Shown: one piece after another, positions 7,721-16,767 of the stretch
How the letters are laid out: the number at the start of each line of letters is the position of its first letter
Position numbering within the stretch: the stretch's first letter is position 1
Assembly (NCBI RefSeq): GCF_004345705.1
Contig: NZ_SLWV01000002.1
Coordinates: 124,001 to 188,000, forward strand
Direction: 5' to 3'
Length of the DNA stretch: 64,000 nucleotides
DNA from: Marinisporobacter balticus
GTDB taxonomy: Bacteria; Bacillota; Clostridia; Peptostreptococcales; Thermotaleaceae
Program-made: the position numbers and the translations under genes
The notes under the pieces: model-generated
What the model saw: only the letters and a program-made list of their open reading frames with translations
Databases searched by the model: none
Told to the model about the DNA's origin: nothing

Positions 7721-9373
7721 TTATGCAGAAAATATTTCATTGACTAAAAATCTTAGAAGCTTTGGTCCAGTTTCATATGAGTATTTTAACAATATTCTTT
7801 CAGTAAACTTATGCGCATCTTTTCCGTGTGGTCCAAAGTTCAATACAGGAAGGTTTAATTTTTTCATTGCTTCTATTGGTAGTTTATATCTAACCCCCCA
7901 AGTAGGCGTATTGGGTATAAGATAATCTATAACCACTTCAGCATCTTGAAGTGCAAAATAACTTAAATCACATAAACCCTGGAAATATTTTTGTTTTAAT
8001 ATTTTTTCATCGAAATCTTTTTTAGCCTTTTCAATCAATCGATCCACAATTTCTGCTATTTTATTTTCAAAAGGATTTTTCCCTTTAAAACCAACATGTG
8101 GATAATAGGGTGGTGCAAAAAATATAACAATCATAGGTTCTCTGTCAGGGCTAAAACTATGTACCTCAGCAACAAGCTTTGTACTTAAATCTCTTTCATC
8201 TAGTGACTTATCTTTTTTCCATTCATTCAAGCATTTTTCTATATGCTGATCAAGTTTTTCTCCATGCTCTTTTTTAGCCATTTCATATAGCTCTGTATAT
8301 GAAATCACTTTCGGATTATATGCTGGAATTTCTACAGGAAGTCCAGACATATTTTTATATTTTTCACCTTGAACTTTTACTTTTTCTATGGCTGCATAAA
8401 TCGCTTCCTCCCCTATTTTTTTTAGCTTCTCAAAGGCTTGTTTAGGAGACATTTGCATGGTCTGCAAATTATAATATGCAATGGAAGTTATAGGTGTCTG
8501 TGCAGAGTACAATTCCTTTGAATCCTTATATCTTAAACAAGTAGGCGGTACAGTTACTTCTCCCTCTACTTCATCAGATAAATCTGTATTCACTTCTAAT
8601 CTACTCATGAATTCTGAAGCAATTAAATTTACATTTACACCTGCTAAACATTCGCCAACGTGTGTTTCCTTTCCTACAAAATAAAATCCTGGTAAAAGTT
8701 TCCCTACTGTTCCTGAATAAATGTATTTATTATTATCACCAGGATACGCCCCAAAGTTAGGTTCACAATTTAGGGCAGCAATAGGATTTAAATTCTTTTC
8801 TTCAACGAGCTTATTGATAAACGGAATTGCTGATAACATTCCTGCTGAATTAGATTCTTCATCTGGCACTGCTAGAAAAAGAAGGTTTCCATCAAAATCA
8901 TTTATTTCACTATATTCTTCAAGAAGCGCCATTTGCCATGCAACCCCAGTCTTCATGTCTTGGAGCCCTCTCCCAAATAACCATTCACCAGAAAGTAAAT
9001 CTTCTCTAGCATCCTTATAAAGTTCATCTGGATCTAATTTTTTTGTATATTCAACTGGATCAAATGCATAGTCCTTTAATGGCCCAAAATCTTGAATATC
9101 TACTGTATCTAAATGTCCTACTAATACTAAAGTGTCTTTTGATTTCCCTTTTCCTTCCACTAATGCTGCTACAAAGTTTCTCTCTAAAAAATCATCCTCT
9201 ACTCGTCCTAAAAATAGATTTTGTGAATTCTCCTCAAAGTAAGGAACCCCACTAAGTAGATCATAAATTAACCTAGCCATAGCAACCTCAGTTTTGGTTC
9301 CTGATATACTATTTTGACCTACTAGTTTTAATGCCAATCCTTTTAATCCCTCTGCATCTTTCCACTTTAACAT
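7721..9373 (-). CDS. M20-family peptidase, RocB-like
   Basis: This is a cytoplasmic zinc-dependent M20 metallopeptidase of 550 residues. It resembles the RocB arginine-utilisation group, longer than ordinary M20 enzymes (about 400). Metal-binding elements are visible: VGHLDTVD (His and Asp ligands) near residue 85, DMKTG near 138 and the acidic PDEESNSAG near 168, with a late GPHGKDAHKFTER that supplies the last histidine. The substrate is unknown; family members hydrolyse amide bonds in small peptides or acyl-amino acids. Downstream, 7629-7719 keeps a second open frame (contains YMERKFPEGWMKLI) with no start, probably a remnant. Transcribed alone. Confidence 0.85.
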   Translation of the reverse strand: MLKWKDAEGLKGLALKLVGQNSISGTKTEVAMARLIYDLLSGVPYFEENSQNLFLGRVEDDFLERNFVAALVEGKGKSKDTLVLVGHLDTVDIQDFGPLKDYAFDPVEYTKKLDPDELYKDAREDLLSGEWLFGRGLQDMKTGVAWQMALLEEYSEINDFDGNLLFLAVPDEESNSAGMLSAIPFINKLVEEKNLNPIAALNCEPNFGAYPGDNNKYIYSGTVGKLLPGFYFVGKETHVGECLAGVNVNLIASEFMSRLEVNTDLSDEVEGEVTVPPTCLRYKDSKELYSAQTPITSIAYYNLQTMQMSPKQAFEKLKKIGEEAIYAAIEKVKVQGEKYKNMSGLPVEIPAYNPKVISYTELYEMAKKEHGEKLDQHIEKCLNEWKKDKSLDERDLSTKLVAEVHSFSPDREPMIVIFFAPPYYPHVGFKGKNPFENKIAEIVDRLIEKAKKDFDEKILKQKYFQGLCDLSYFALQDAEVVIDYLIPNTPTWGVRYKLPIEAMKKLNLPVLNFGPHGKDAHKFTERILLKYSYETGPKLLRFLVNEIFSA

Positions 9374-9616
9374 AATAACTGATCCCCCTATTTATTTTTT
9401 CATATATTTATTATTATTTACAACATCTTTAACATATTCATTATTATTTACAATGATATTAGAGCAACATTTTATGATGCCCTAATATTCATATATATTA
9501 AGACTTATAGGATTTACTTTTTGTCCCTAGATACAACTTGAATCCTTAAAAAATTCATTCTTCATTTCTCTTAATTCCTTCGTTTTTAATAGCACCCCAA
9601 TCATATTAGAAACAAC
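9374..9616. other. Intergenic, nothing recognised
   Basis: This is AT-rich sequence between the RocB-like gene and the topB terminator. I see no gene or clear regulatory site. Confidence 0.5.
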
Positions 9617-9657
9617 AAAAAGAGTTATACTTAAATTTTAAGCACAACTCCTTTTAT
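9617..9657 (-). terminator. Terminator of host topB
   Basis: An imperfect 17-bp palindrome with U-run on the minus strand lies immediately after the topB stop. The same sequence recurs with few changes after ssrA at 57139-57181. Confidence 0.75.
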
Positions 9658-11349
9658 TTAATCAAATTTAAATTTAGCCAATGCATCTGCCAATGCAGTA
9701 TTTACTGATTCATTATTATTTTTTTGTTGATTTTTTAAATACTTTGTCACATCTCTCTTTGATCCTTGGTTTGTTTTTTCTTCTTTTCTCTTTTTAAAAG
9801 AAGTCAGTTTTTCTCTATATCCACATTTGCATACAAATATTTGCCCCTCGCCTTCACCACGCAACTCCATACCCACTTTCTTGCAATTTGGACATCTAGC
9901 TTTTGTATTTTTAGCAATCCCTTTTTTATAACCACATTCTCGATCCTGACAAACAAGCATTTTCCCTCCTTTTCCATTCACTTCTAATAAATATTTTCCA
10001 CATTCAGGACATTTACTTCTTGAAAGATTATCATGCTTAAATAATTGTTGGCTATTCTTTATTTCATGAACAATTGCTTTCGTATAACTTCTCATATCGT
10101 TAATAAAAATATTTTTATTAAGTTTCCCTTTAGAAATAGATTCTAATTTTTGCTCCCATCTAGCCGTTAGCGCAGGAGACTTTAAGTCCTCAGGAACTAG
10201 CTTTAAAAGCTGTTTGCCTTTGGAAGTTATATAAATATCTTTTCCTTTCTTTTCAATCAAATAACTATTAAATAATTTTTCTATAATATCCGCTCTTGTA
10301 GCTACCGTTCCGATTCCTCCTGTTTGTCCAATTGTTTTAATTAAATCCTTATTTTCACTTTCCATATACCTTACTGGATTTTCCATAGCTGAAAGCAAAC
10401 TTCCTTCATTGAAAGGCGCTGGAGGCTTTGTTTCTCCTTTAGTCTGAGAAATATTAGATATTTCAAAAATATCTCCTTTATTTAAATTAGGTAAGGTTTG
10501 CTCTGAAATAGATTCATTTTCGTCCTCACCATACTCAAAATGATCTTTATAAACTTCCTTCCACCCTTGGTTGATTACTATTTTTCCTTTCGCGATAAAA
10601 ATTTCTTCTTCTATTTTAGCTTTTATTGTTGTTTGCTCATACTCAAAAGTAGGATATAAAACAGCTAAAAATCTTTTAATAACTAAATCATATATCTTTC
10701 TCTCTTTGTCGCTCAATTCTCTTATAAAAACAGTCTTTTCCGTTGGAATAATCGCATGATGATCTGTTACTTTCGTATCATCAACAAACGATTTGTCTGC
10801 TTTTATTAGTTTTCTTAAAATTTTCCCTGCCATAACATTATAAGGGCTCACACCACAGGCTTTGATTCTATCTTTTAGGGTATCTACTATATCTGTCGTA
10901 ATATATCTTGAATCCGTTCTTGGATAAGTTAAAATCTTATGATGCTCATATAGTTTCTGCATAATAGATAATGTTTCCTTTGCAGAGTAACCAAAGATTT
11001 TATTTGCATCTCTTTGTAATTCTGTTAAATCATACAATTTAGGCGCATAGCTTTTTTTATAAGCTTTATTTATATCTATAATCTCGGCATTTTTGTTTTG
11101 TATAGATTTTAATATTTTATCGCTTTTATCCTTATCAAAAGTCCTGACATTTTTTGTTTTACTATCTTGCCATGTTAGCTTTAGATTATTCGTAACAGCC
11201 GTAATCCCATAGAAAGTCATTGGCTTAAAACTTTGAATCTCATCTTCTTTTTTAGCAATCATCGCAATGGTTGGCGTTTGAACTCTACCACATGAAAGCT
11301 GTGCATTATACTTACAAGTTAGTGCACGGGTAGCATTCATACCCACAAT
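9658..11349 (-). pseudogene. topB: DNA topoisomerase III, 3' part of the disrupted host topB
   Basis: This is the C-terminal 563 codons of a type IA topoisomerase: the domain beginning GMNATRALTCKYNAQLSCGRVQ, the catalytic tyrosine in TYPRTDSRYI, TGGIGTVATRADIIEKL, and a C-terminal zinc-ribbon region (CPECGKYLLEV, CQDRECGYKKG, CPNCKKVG). The N-terminal TOPRIM domain is absent because the mobile element is inserted at the Ile-Val codons (ATTGTG) before Gly-Met-Asn; the 5' part lies at 35132-35644. The open frame can begin at a GTG in the 6-bp repeat, but there is no binding site, so it is probably not expressed. The product is roughly three quarters identical by eye to the intact copy carried by the element. 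Confidence 0.93.
11344..11349. repeat. Left 6-bp attachment core (CACAAT)
   Basis: CACAAT on the + strand (ATTGTG in topB sense) is at the host-element boundary and is repeated exactly at 35132-35137. Joining the flanks at one copy restores the topB reading frame, so these six bases are the crossover core or target duplication. Confidence 0.9.
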
Positions 11350-11360
11350 TTAAGTACCTA
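11350..11360. repeat. Left terminal inverted repeat of the element
   Basis: TTAAGTACCTA directly follows the core. The next 150 bp contain repeated CATAAAAC / GTTTTATAAAA motifs (for example 11371-11378 and 11432-11439) that could be recombinase arm-binding sites. Confidence 0.75.
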
Positions 11361-11597
11361 ATATTTTTTTCATAAAACCTTTAAAGTTTTTATAATACAC
11401 GGTTTTTAGTTTTATAAAATTATTATTTCATAAAACTTTATTCACTTGGATTCATCTTATAATTGAAACCGAAACTTTAACCTTGCATTCATTAAATTAT
11501 TTTTACTTCTCCATTTATTTAACACTCATGAGAATGGTGTAATATGCCAAATTGGCTCATTTTTCATTTGTCATTTTTGACCTTTATTATTTTTCAC

Positions 11598-11636
11598 ATA
11601 AAAATAAGACCTGCCTAATGACATGTCCTATTTTTA
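11598..11636. terminator. Bidirectional terminator near the left end
   Basis: Arms ATAAAAATAAGAC (11598-11610) and GTCCTATTTTTAT (11624-11636) pair with one mismatch and give T-rich tails both ways. It would stop a minus-strand transcript that includes the tRNA-like halves, just before the element boundary. Confidence 0.65.
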
Positions 11637-11669
11637 TAAATATATAATTTATAATTATTACTAGATTTA

Positions 11670-11919
11670 AGCTCTATGCTGCGATTACTTTATCACATGC
11701 TCTACCAGCTGAGCTAACTCCCCGCAAATACCGCATAGAGCTGTTATTATGAATAAACTATTCACAATACACCACTTCCTTTCGTATCTATCGTTGAGAA
11801 TTCCAATTAAGTTACCAATGGTAGACCTAACTGTTGATTCTCCTATTAAAATAACTACATAAATACTTATGGTTGTTAGTGTGGGGAGTGTAGGACTCGA
11901 ACCTACGACCTTGGCAAAC
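11670..11919 (-). other. Permuted tRNA-like locus: 3' half, 158-nt spacer, 5' half
   Basis: Reading the minus strand, a tRNA 3' half comes first: variable loop AGGTC (11907-11911), T-arm GTAGG-TTCGAGT-CCTAC (11890-11906) and acceptor strand ACTCCCC (11883-11889). After the spacer comes a 5' half: acceptor GGGGAGT (11717-11723), TA, D-arm GCTC-AGCTGGTA-GAGC (11699-11714) and TGTGA of an anticodon stem. The two acceptor strands are perfectly complementary over 7 bp. The anticodon arm does not close properly, and no CCA is encoded. The 5' half is enclosed by a 10-bp inverted repeat AGCTCTATGC (11670-11679, 11733-11742). Either this is a permuted tRNA-like RNA, or it is the scar of two tandem tRNA genes. 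An open frame across it is spurious. Confidence 0.6.
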
Positions 11920-11964
11920 AAATTTAATACTATAATTATACAATATTCTTATAGTAATATCTAG

Positions 11965-12320
11965 TCATTTGAATATTGACTCTGCCATTTCATCTTCAAT
12001 CTCAATAACTTCCTTCTGCTCTTCTGTAAATGAATATTCAGCGACCAATACTTCTTCATCTTTTTTATTAAGATCTAAAAGTGTATTAAGTTCAAATTGC
12101 CTTTCAATCTTGCTTTTTAATTCTTCTTCACATTGCAATGGCTTTTCTAATTCTTTTTAGGTTACTCCATATTCCTTTCGTATTTTTCAACTAATATTCT
12201 TGGAAATCATCATAGTCGTTAGCCAGAAAATCTGAAGAACTGATTACATTAAGTTCACCAAATTGAATCGATGTTGCTTCTATTTCAATGGTTTTACTTT
12301 GCTCATCATGATTTGTTTTT
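11965..12320 (-). pseudogene. ICE-type helicase/methylase gene fragments
   Basis: A minus-strand frame ending at 11965 contains KELEKPLQCEEELKSKIER, LNTLLDLNKKDEEV and EDEMAESIFK, which resembles the C-terminus of the large SNF2-helicase/N6-methylase proteins of Tn916/CTn-type conjugative elements. A second frame upstream (ending at 12191, containing FGELNVISSSDFLANDYDDFQEY) looks like another piece of an ICE accessory protein. Neither has a start. I read this as debris of an older conjugative element inside the present one. Confidence 0.5.
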
Positions 12321-12359
12321 TCTCATTCTACTTAGTTATAATTTCATACTTATATCCAT

Positions 12360-12592
12360 ACAATAAAAGACGGATGTACTTACCTTTCTTCAGTAATGGA
12401 TATTTATAGTAAGAAGATTATAGAGTATGCTTATGGAAAATCTATGTCAGCAGAATTAGCTGTAAAAGCAGTTAAAAATGATTGTTTAAATGTGAAAAAC
12501 ACAAAAGGTATTCTCCTTCATAGTGATTTAGGTACACAATATACTAGTCAACTATTTGAAGATCATTTATGTAAAAAACATATTAGACTTAC
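12360..12592 (+). pseudogene. IS3/IS150-family transposase fragment
   Basis: An internal piece of the DDE integrase core: DGCTYLSSVMDIYSKKIIEYA followed by GILLHSDLGTQYTSQLFE, where HSDxGxQY holds the second catalytic Asp. Both ends are missing (the first Asp and the downstream Glu motif), and similarity stops abruptly near 12592. It is inactive. Confidence 0.8.
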
Positions 12593-12720
12593 CGTTCATA
12601 TAGTCATAAGCATATCCTGGAAGTCCTTCGGGCATAAATTGAATAGCAAAGCCAAATGCACTTAACAAATAATCAATAGGATTTTTTCTTAGTATACTTA
12701 TCCTCACACTTTCTCTATAT
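12593..12720 (-). pseudogene. Unassigned coding fragment next to the IS scar
   Basis: The minus strand keeps an open frame reading IDYLLSAFGFAIQFMPEGLP then GYAYDYMNG, with no start of its own and cut by the IS fragment. It looks like protein sequence, but I do not recognise the family. Confidence 0.3.
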
Positions 12721-12914
12721 TTTAATTCTTTCAATATCTAACTTTATATATTCAAATGTCATACAACATTATTCTATTTCATATACTATAATATTTCAAA
12801 ATTTTTTATCGACTTGATCCGGTATTTTGTGCAAAAGAAAAGCACCCTGTAGTGGGTGTAAGTTGGCTCCACAAATACAAATGTGATTGACAGACACCAT
12901 GCTCTTCTTTAAAA
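12721..12914. other. Intergenic, weak hairpin only
   Basis: This is AT-rich DNA with a short hairpin (CACCCTGTAGTGGGTG, 12843-12858). No gene is seen. Confidence 0.4.
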
Positions 12915-14246
12915 TTATCTTAACATTTTTCTTACTATAGAAGATGTCCAAATCGCAATCATAATGACCCCTATTATCATTTCTAATGCACTAAAGAATA
13001 GTCCCCAACATTCTGTGGGATATATATTACCGTAACCTACAGTAGTGAATGTAACAATACTAAAATGCAAGCTGACAGCTAAATCATTCAAAAATATTCT
13101 TGTATCTACATGTTGACTACCAAAAATATCATAATTAATATCAAAAACACCTGAATATAAATATATAAATGAAAATATAAAGATAATAATGAATGAAGCT
13201 ATCAAACTATTCCATGGTAACTCTCCATATCCACATACAAAAAATGCCAACAATGAGTAAACCTTATGAAGTCCTCTTTCAGTACCTGATTCTATAAGCT
13301 TACCAAGATAAAAGCAATATCCATACTTATCTATATAATTGTTTTTTTGAAACTCATGTGAAAGACTTTTATACAACCTAGAAATATTTTTACAAACTTC
13401 CATTTCAAGCTGTGGTTTAATCAAAAAAAATAATTTAGTCAAAGATTTATGATACAAATTAGAAATTTGTTTAAAATAAAAAAACGATTTAGAATCTATC
13501 TCAATATTGTTTATATAAATTTCACTCATAATTTCTTCGATTACAAAATCTGTATCCTTTATTTTACAATTCAACATTTTAAGATCAAACATTGTATTAA
13601 ATAAGAACTTTGAAAAGAATATGTCACTGTGTTCAAATTTGCAATTTTTCACCTTGGTATTACTAGCAACTATTTGATTGAATGTGCAGTTAATAAATCT
13701 CACTTCTCTGAACTCACTATGTAAAAAAATAGAATTATTAAATTTACAGTCTACAAATTCGATATTGAAGAACTGTGATGAAAAAAAATCAACATAAGAA
13801 AATGAACAACCAACAAACTTCAAAGATATACAGTTTGTTCTAATAAATTTACAGTATGTAAAATCGTCGCGTATTTCTTTTTTTTTCAATTCATCTCCTG
13901 TAGAAGTTTGAAAAAATATGGTTTCTACGTACTTAGTATATTCATTATTTAACTTTATATCATTAAAATTATATTGTGTTGACTCATATTCTTTTATAAA
14001 GTTTTTTAGTTTATTGTCAAGTTTCTCATCTTGATTTTTTTTATATTCCTCAAGCTTTCTTTTTAAATCTTTTTCAGAAATTGCTGTTTTTTTTAGATTT
14101 TCAGCTTCAAATAAAAGCAACTTTGCATCTTGAATTTCGCATTCCATTGTATAGTCTTTATAAGCAGAACTTTCAATATCTCTTTCTATATTTTTATACA
14201 TTTCATTTATAGCTTTAACTACATTTTTATATAAATCTATTATCAT
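12915..14246 (-). CDS. Pentapeptide-repeat protein fused to a two-TM potassium channel
   Basis: A 443-residue membrane protein. An N-terminal charged, likely coiled-coil stretch (1-115) is followed by pentapeptide repeats (about 125-235; runs such as FVGCSFSYVDF and FVDCKFNNSIFLHSEF). The C-terminal pore module has TM1 near 348-366, the selectivity filter TTVGYGNI at 401-408 and TM2 near 415-435. The TVGYG signature identifies a K+ channel of the Ion_trans_2 type. Pentapeptide folds form rigid beta-helices, so this part is probably a cytoplasmic binding or gating platform. It sits alone in the cargo of the element; function in stress, phage response or ion homeostasis is not determinable. Its ATG start is plausible without a strong ribosome site. 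Confidence 0.85.
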   Translation of the reverse strand: MIIDLYKNVVKAINEMYKNIERDIESSAYKDYTMECEIQDAKLLLFEAENLKKTAISEKDLKRKLEEYKKNQDEKLDNKLKNFIKEYESTQYNFNDIKLNNEYTKYVETIFFQTSTGDELKKKEIRDDFTYCKFIRTNCISLKFVGCSFSYVDFFSSQFFNIEFVDCKFNNSIFLHSEFREVRFINCTFNQIVASNTKVKNCKFEHSDIFFSKFLFNTMFDLKMLNCKIKDTDFVIEEIMSEIYINNIEIDSKSFFYFKQISNLYHKSLTKLFFLIKPQLEMEVCKNISRLYKSLSHEFQKNNYIDKYGYCFYLGKLIESGTERGLHKVYSLLAFFVCGYGELPWNSLIASFIIIFIFSFIYLYSGVFDINYDIFGSQHVDTRIFLNDLAVSLHFSIVTFTTVGYGNIYPTECWGLFFSALEMIIGVIMIAIWTSSIVRKMLR

Positions 14247-14416
14247 TTAATTGCACTCCTAATTATTACTTGATCTAAAAGTATATCATATAAATCAGAT
14301 TATTCTTGTCGAAATATCTGGTTTATGCATATTTACATACCAACTAATCACTAATATCGCATTTATGAACTAGGAAGTTTATTCCCTAGCATACAAAATG
14401 AACTATACTAATTCAT

Positions 14417-14443
14417 AAAAGACACCACTTTTTAGTGATGCCT
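14417..14443 (-). terminator. Minus-strand intrinsic terminator
   Basis: GGCATCACT and GTGGTGTC pair around an AAAAA loop (two G-U pairs), followed by TTTT on the minus strand. Confidence 0.6.
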
Positions 14444-14524
14444 CATTAATATTTCAAGTCATCATGTTCCCTCACTCACAAAAACCATGAAAAGAACATA
14501 TTCTTATTCAAAAGCCCCATAAAA

Positions 14525-14613
14525 TCAAGGTTTCTTATATAGCTTTACAACCATCTGAACATGTGTAGTATGTGGAAATATACCTTCAGAAATATAGTAA
14601 TTTACAATAGGAT
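14525..14613 (-). pseudogene. C-terminal scrap of a TrmA/RlmD-like methyltransferase
   Basis: A 28-codon frame ending at 14525 reads NPIVNYYISEGIFPHTTHVQ followed by a hydrophobic strand and a basic end. The FPHTxHVxxVV pattern is typical of the last strand of RNA m5U methyltransferases of the TrmA/RlmD group. Nothing upstream continues it. The family call rests on one motif only. Confidence 0.35.
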
Positions 14614-14778
14614 TCAGCAATCATACTATAAATTTTAATAAATTACAATAATCTTTAGCTTTTCCACTAAACTAATCATACCCTTAGCTTCCCTATGAAA
14701 AGAAATTCATAGGGAAAACTAAAGGAAACTCTCAATTATTTTACTAGGGAATTTTGATTATCATAAACAACTGGTTAT

Positions 14779-15015
14779 CTATAACTCAACCAACATTTCA
14801 CATAATTTCAAAAACCGTTCAAACATTTGTTTACCATTCCGTGAATCATTTAATTCTATATATGTTTTTATCATTGAAGCTAGTCCAAAATAATAAAAAC
14901 TTTTATAAAAAAATTTAAAGTATCTATATATTATTTCACATCCTTTTATAAAATGTGAATGGATCAGGTTTGATATCTTTAGTTCACAGAACGTTCCATC
15001 TTTCTCCTTATACAA
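14779..15015 (-). CDS. Small hypothetical protein
   Basis: A 78-codon frame with a TTG or later start, aromatic-rich (HFIKGCEIIYRYFKFFYKSFYYF) and ending LKLCEMLVEL. No ribosome binding site is convincing and I recognise no family. It could be a gene remnant, since it is surrounded by debris. Confidence 0.25.
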   Translation of the reverse strand: MYKEKDGTFCELKISNLIHSHFIKGCEIIYRYFKFFYKSFYYFGLASMIKTYIELNDSRNGKQMFERFLKLCEMLVEL

Positions 15016-15131
15016 ATATAACTTTCAACTATAATTGATCTCAAAGCTTAAAAAACACCAAGTTTTTCACTAGGTATATTTTACCACAATTTGATTTCAT
15101 TATTTGTTTTTATGTATAATTTTGTAGATAT

Positions 15132-15162
15132 AAAAAAGCAACTACTTTATGTAGATGCTTTA
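15132..15162 (-). terminator. Terminator of the 393-residue gene
   Basis: AAGCATCTAC and GTAGTTGCTT pair (one mismatch) around ATAAA, followed by TTTTTT on the minus strand. The stem begins at the stop codon. Confidence 0.7.
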
Positions 15163-16341
15163 AAATTTTGTTGTTGCAACTTCGTTGTGTATTTTATTTA
15201 AATTATTTATTGTTTTATCTGGATTATCATAGTATGTTTTTACAATTTTTTCACTTTCATTAATTATATTTGAAATTTGTTCAATATTTTCCCCTTTTTC
15301 TTTTAATCTTTTTATTTGTTTACACAACCTTATCAGTTTATGTTCAATATATCCATTTTCACTAGCCCAATTTTCAAGATATTCAACACGGTTTTTAACT
15401 TTTTTATCCTTCGGAAATTTTTCTAATATCCATTGCTGATTTTTTATCCACATCTTAAAACCATCATGTTCAATCTCTCTCTTATTACTTTCCATTATCT
15501 GATTATCTATATCTTGTTCAGTCATATTTTTTTTCTTATCTACAATATCCATTATTTTTTGTACATGTTCATCCTCTTTAGAAAGTTTATGAATTTTATT
15601 AAAAATTTCACTTCCTATATATTTTTCTATTTTATCCACTTGGAATATTTGAAGAACTCCAAACCAAGGAACATCGATACCAAATTTTTCACTAAAATCA
15701 TATCGAATAGTACCTAATGGGTACTTAACTAAATGGAGAATAACAACTACTAAAACTACCTCTTTAAATTTCTTATACCACTTAATAAAAGCTTTTTCTT
15801 CAAATGTATTCATATTTGATTTTAAAAAACCAACACGATTTGAATAAAAACATCCTTTAGTATGTACAAAATTATGTAAATCATTAAGTTTTAATAATCT
15901 ATCTTTAATATTATTTTCCTTTTGAAAAGCTTCGAAATTTTTATTCTTAGATATCTTTTTCCAAATTTGCTCTAATCTTGGTGTATCTTCTTTTGAATTC
16001 AACCAGTCCTTAATCAGTATATGTCCATCATCATTAATATTCCAATATATAGACAATAAACCTAACTCTAATACACTTCTTAATGAAGTATGAGCTTGTT
16101 TATAGTAGCCCAACGAACATAGATTGAAAGATATTTGAAGTTCATCCCATGAATCTTGATATGGAAATGAATGTCCAGATGAAAAATTCTCGTTTGTTTG
16201 TGGTATTATATCTATAATACTATAATACACCCAAAATAATTCATTGAGTTCATCAAATAAATTTTTCTCCTTTAAATATACTTTTGTTTTTTTGTATACC
16301 TCTACCCCATTTTCTAAATTATATGTTAATGGCATAAACAT
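15160..16341 (-). CDS. Helical protein of unknown function (element cargo)
   Basis: A 393-residue soluble, mostly alpha-helical protein. The N-terminal half has the pattern SWDELQISFNLCSLGYYKQA followed by SLRSVLELGL and then LNDLHNFVHTKG, which recalls the helical AbiV/DUF5677-like and HEPN-type proteins found in phage-defence loci, but I cannot confirm the catalytic Rx4-6H. The C-terminal 120 residues are charged and probably coiled-coil. A GGAGG site precedes the ATG, and a second ATG two codons later is equally usable. It is monocistronic, with its own terminator. Function unknown. Confidence 0.6.
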   Translation of the reverse strand: MFMPLTYNLENGVEVYKKTKVYLKEKNLFDELNELFWVYYSIIDIIPQTNENFSSGHSFPYQDSWDELQISFNLCSLGYYKQAHTSLRSVLELGLLSIYWNINDDGHILIKDWLNSKEDTPRLEQIWKKISKNKNFEAFQKENNIKDRLLKLNDLHNFVHTKGCFYSNRVGFLKSNMNTFEEKAFIKWYKKFKEVVLVVVILHLVKYPLGTIRYDFSEKFGIDVPWFGVLQIFQVDKIEKYIGSEIFNKIHKLSKEDEHVQKIMDIVDKKKNMTEQDIDNQIMESNKREIEHDGFKMWIKNQQWILEKFPKDKKVKNRVEYLENWASENGYIEHKLIRLCKQIKRLKEKGENIEQISNIINESEKIVKTYYDNPDKTINNLNKIHNEVATTKF

Positions 16342-16454
16342 GTATATTCCTCCAAATTCTTAATTTATAGGTACATACTTTCATATATTTACCTAATAGC
16401 ATTATATTAGAACTAGTACTTTGTCCAAGTCTTTGACTCAAATCCACTATATTA

Positions 16455-16757
16455 TTAATACTTTTTTAATACCTCAAGCTTGTCTAGTTCTGAATATTTT
16501 GCAATTTTATTTTTTAATGACTTAAAATCCTCTTCATGACAATTACGCATTTTTATAACTTCTGAATATTATGCCCTTATATGCTTTTCAATCTCTTTTC
16601 GCTCATTAATACAATATTTAATATCATTTTCGGTTCAATTCCCCCCTGTTTTAGCTACATAAACTAGGGATAATAAGAAGCTGATTATTTTACATAACAT
16701 TTCGAAGTTCCGCCATCCTACATGTTTTTCGTAGCAGGGTGCACAACTCACGTAGCT
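16455..16757 (-). pseudogene. Decayed small gene carrying the duplicated segment
   Basis: The minus strand reads YVSCAPCYEKHVGWRNFEML and continues ISFLLSLVYVAKTGGN, stop, TENDIKYCINERKEIEKHI, stop, then a lysine/glutamate-rich helix ending LDKLEVLKKY. Two in-frame stops and no start mark it as decayed, or as two overlapping small frames typical of ICE accessory genes. Part of it is repeated at 22436-22508. I do not recognise the family. Confidence 0.4.
16611..16684. repeat. Direct repeat copy A flanking the cargo block
   Basis: About 74 bp with roughly three-quarter identity to 22436-22508, both in the same orientation. Both keep TAATATCATTTT, TTCAATTCCC and TTTAGCTACA, and each forms a small hairpin around TAGCTACA with different stem bases. 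Confidence 0.6.
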
Positions 16758-16767
16758 ATCACTTCAA

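Larger units (their letters stand above)
14247..14778. other. 530-bp gene-poor stretch with one terminator and a gene scrap
   Basis: It holds a minus-strand terminator (14417-14443) and a methyltransferase-like fragment (14525-14613), listed separately. The remainder shows no coding signal. Confidence 0.5.

Noticed and set aside
9658..11346. Independent C-terminal topoisomerase gene starting at GTG
   Set aside because: The GTG is part of the 6-bp core, no ribosome site exists, and the frame is continuous with the separated 5' part, so it is half of a broken gene.
11685..11921. 78-codon minus-strand open frame at the tRNA-like locus
   Set aside because: It reads straight through the tRNA halves and has no ribosome binding site, so it is an RNA-derived artefact.
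11969..12160. Serine-rich plus-strand frame
   Set aside because: It is the complement of a recognisable ICE protein fragment on the minus strand and has no start site of its own.
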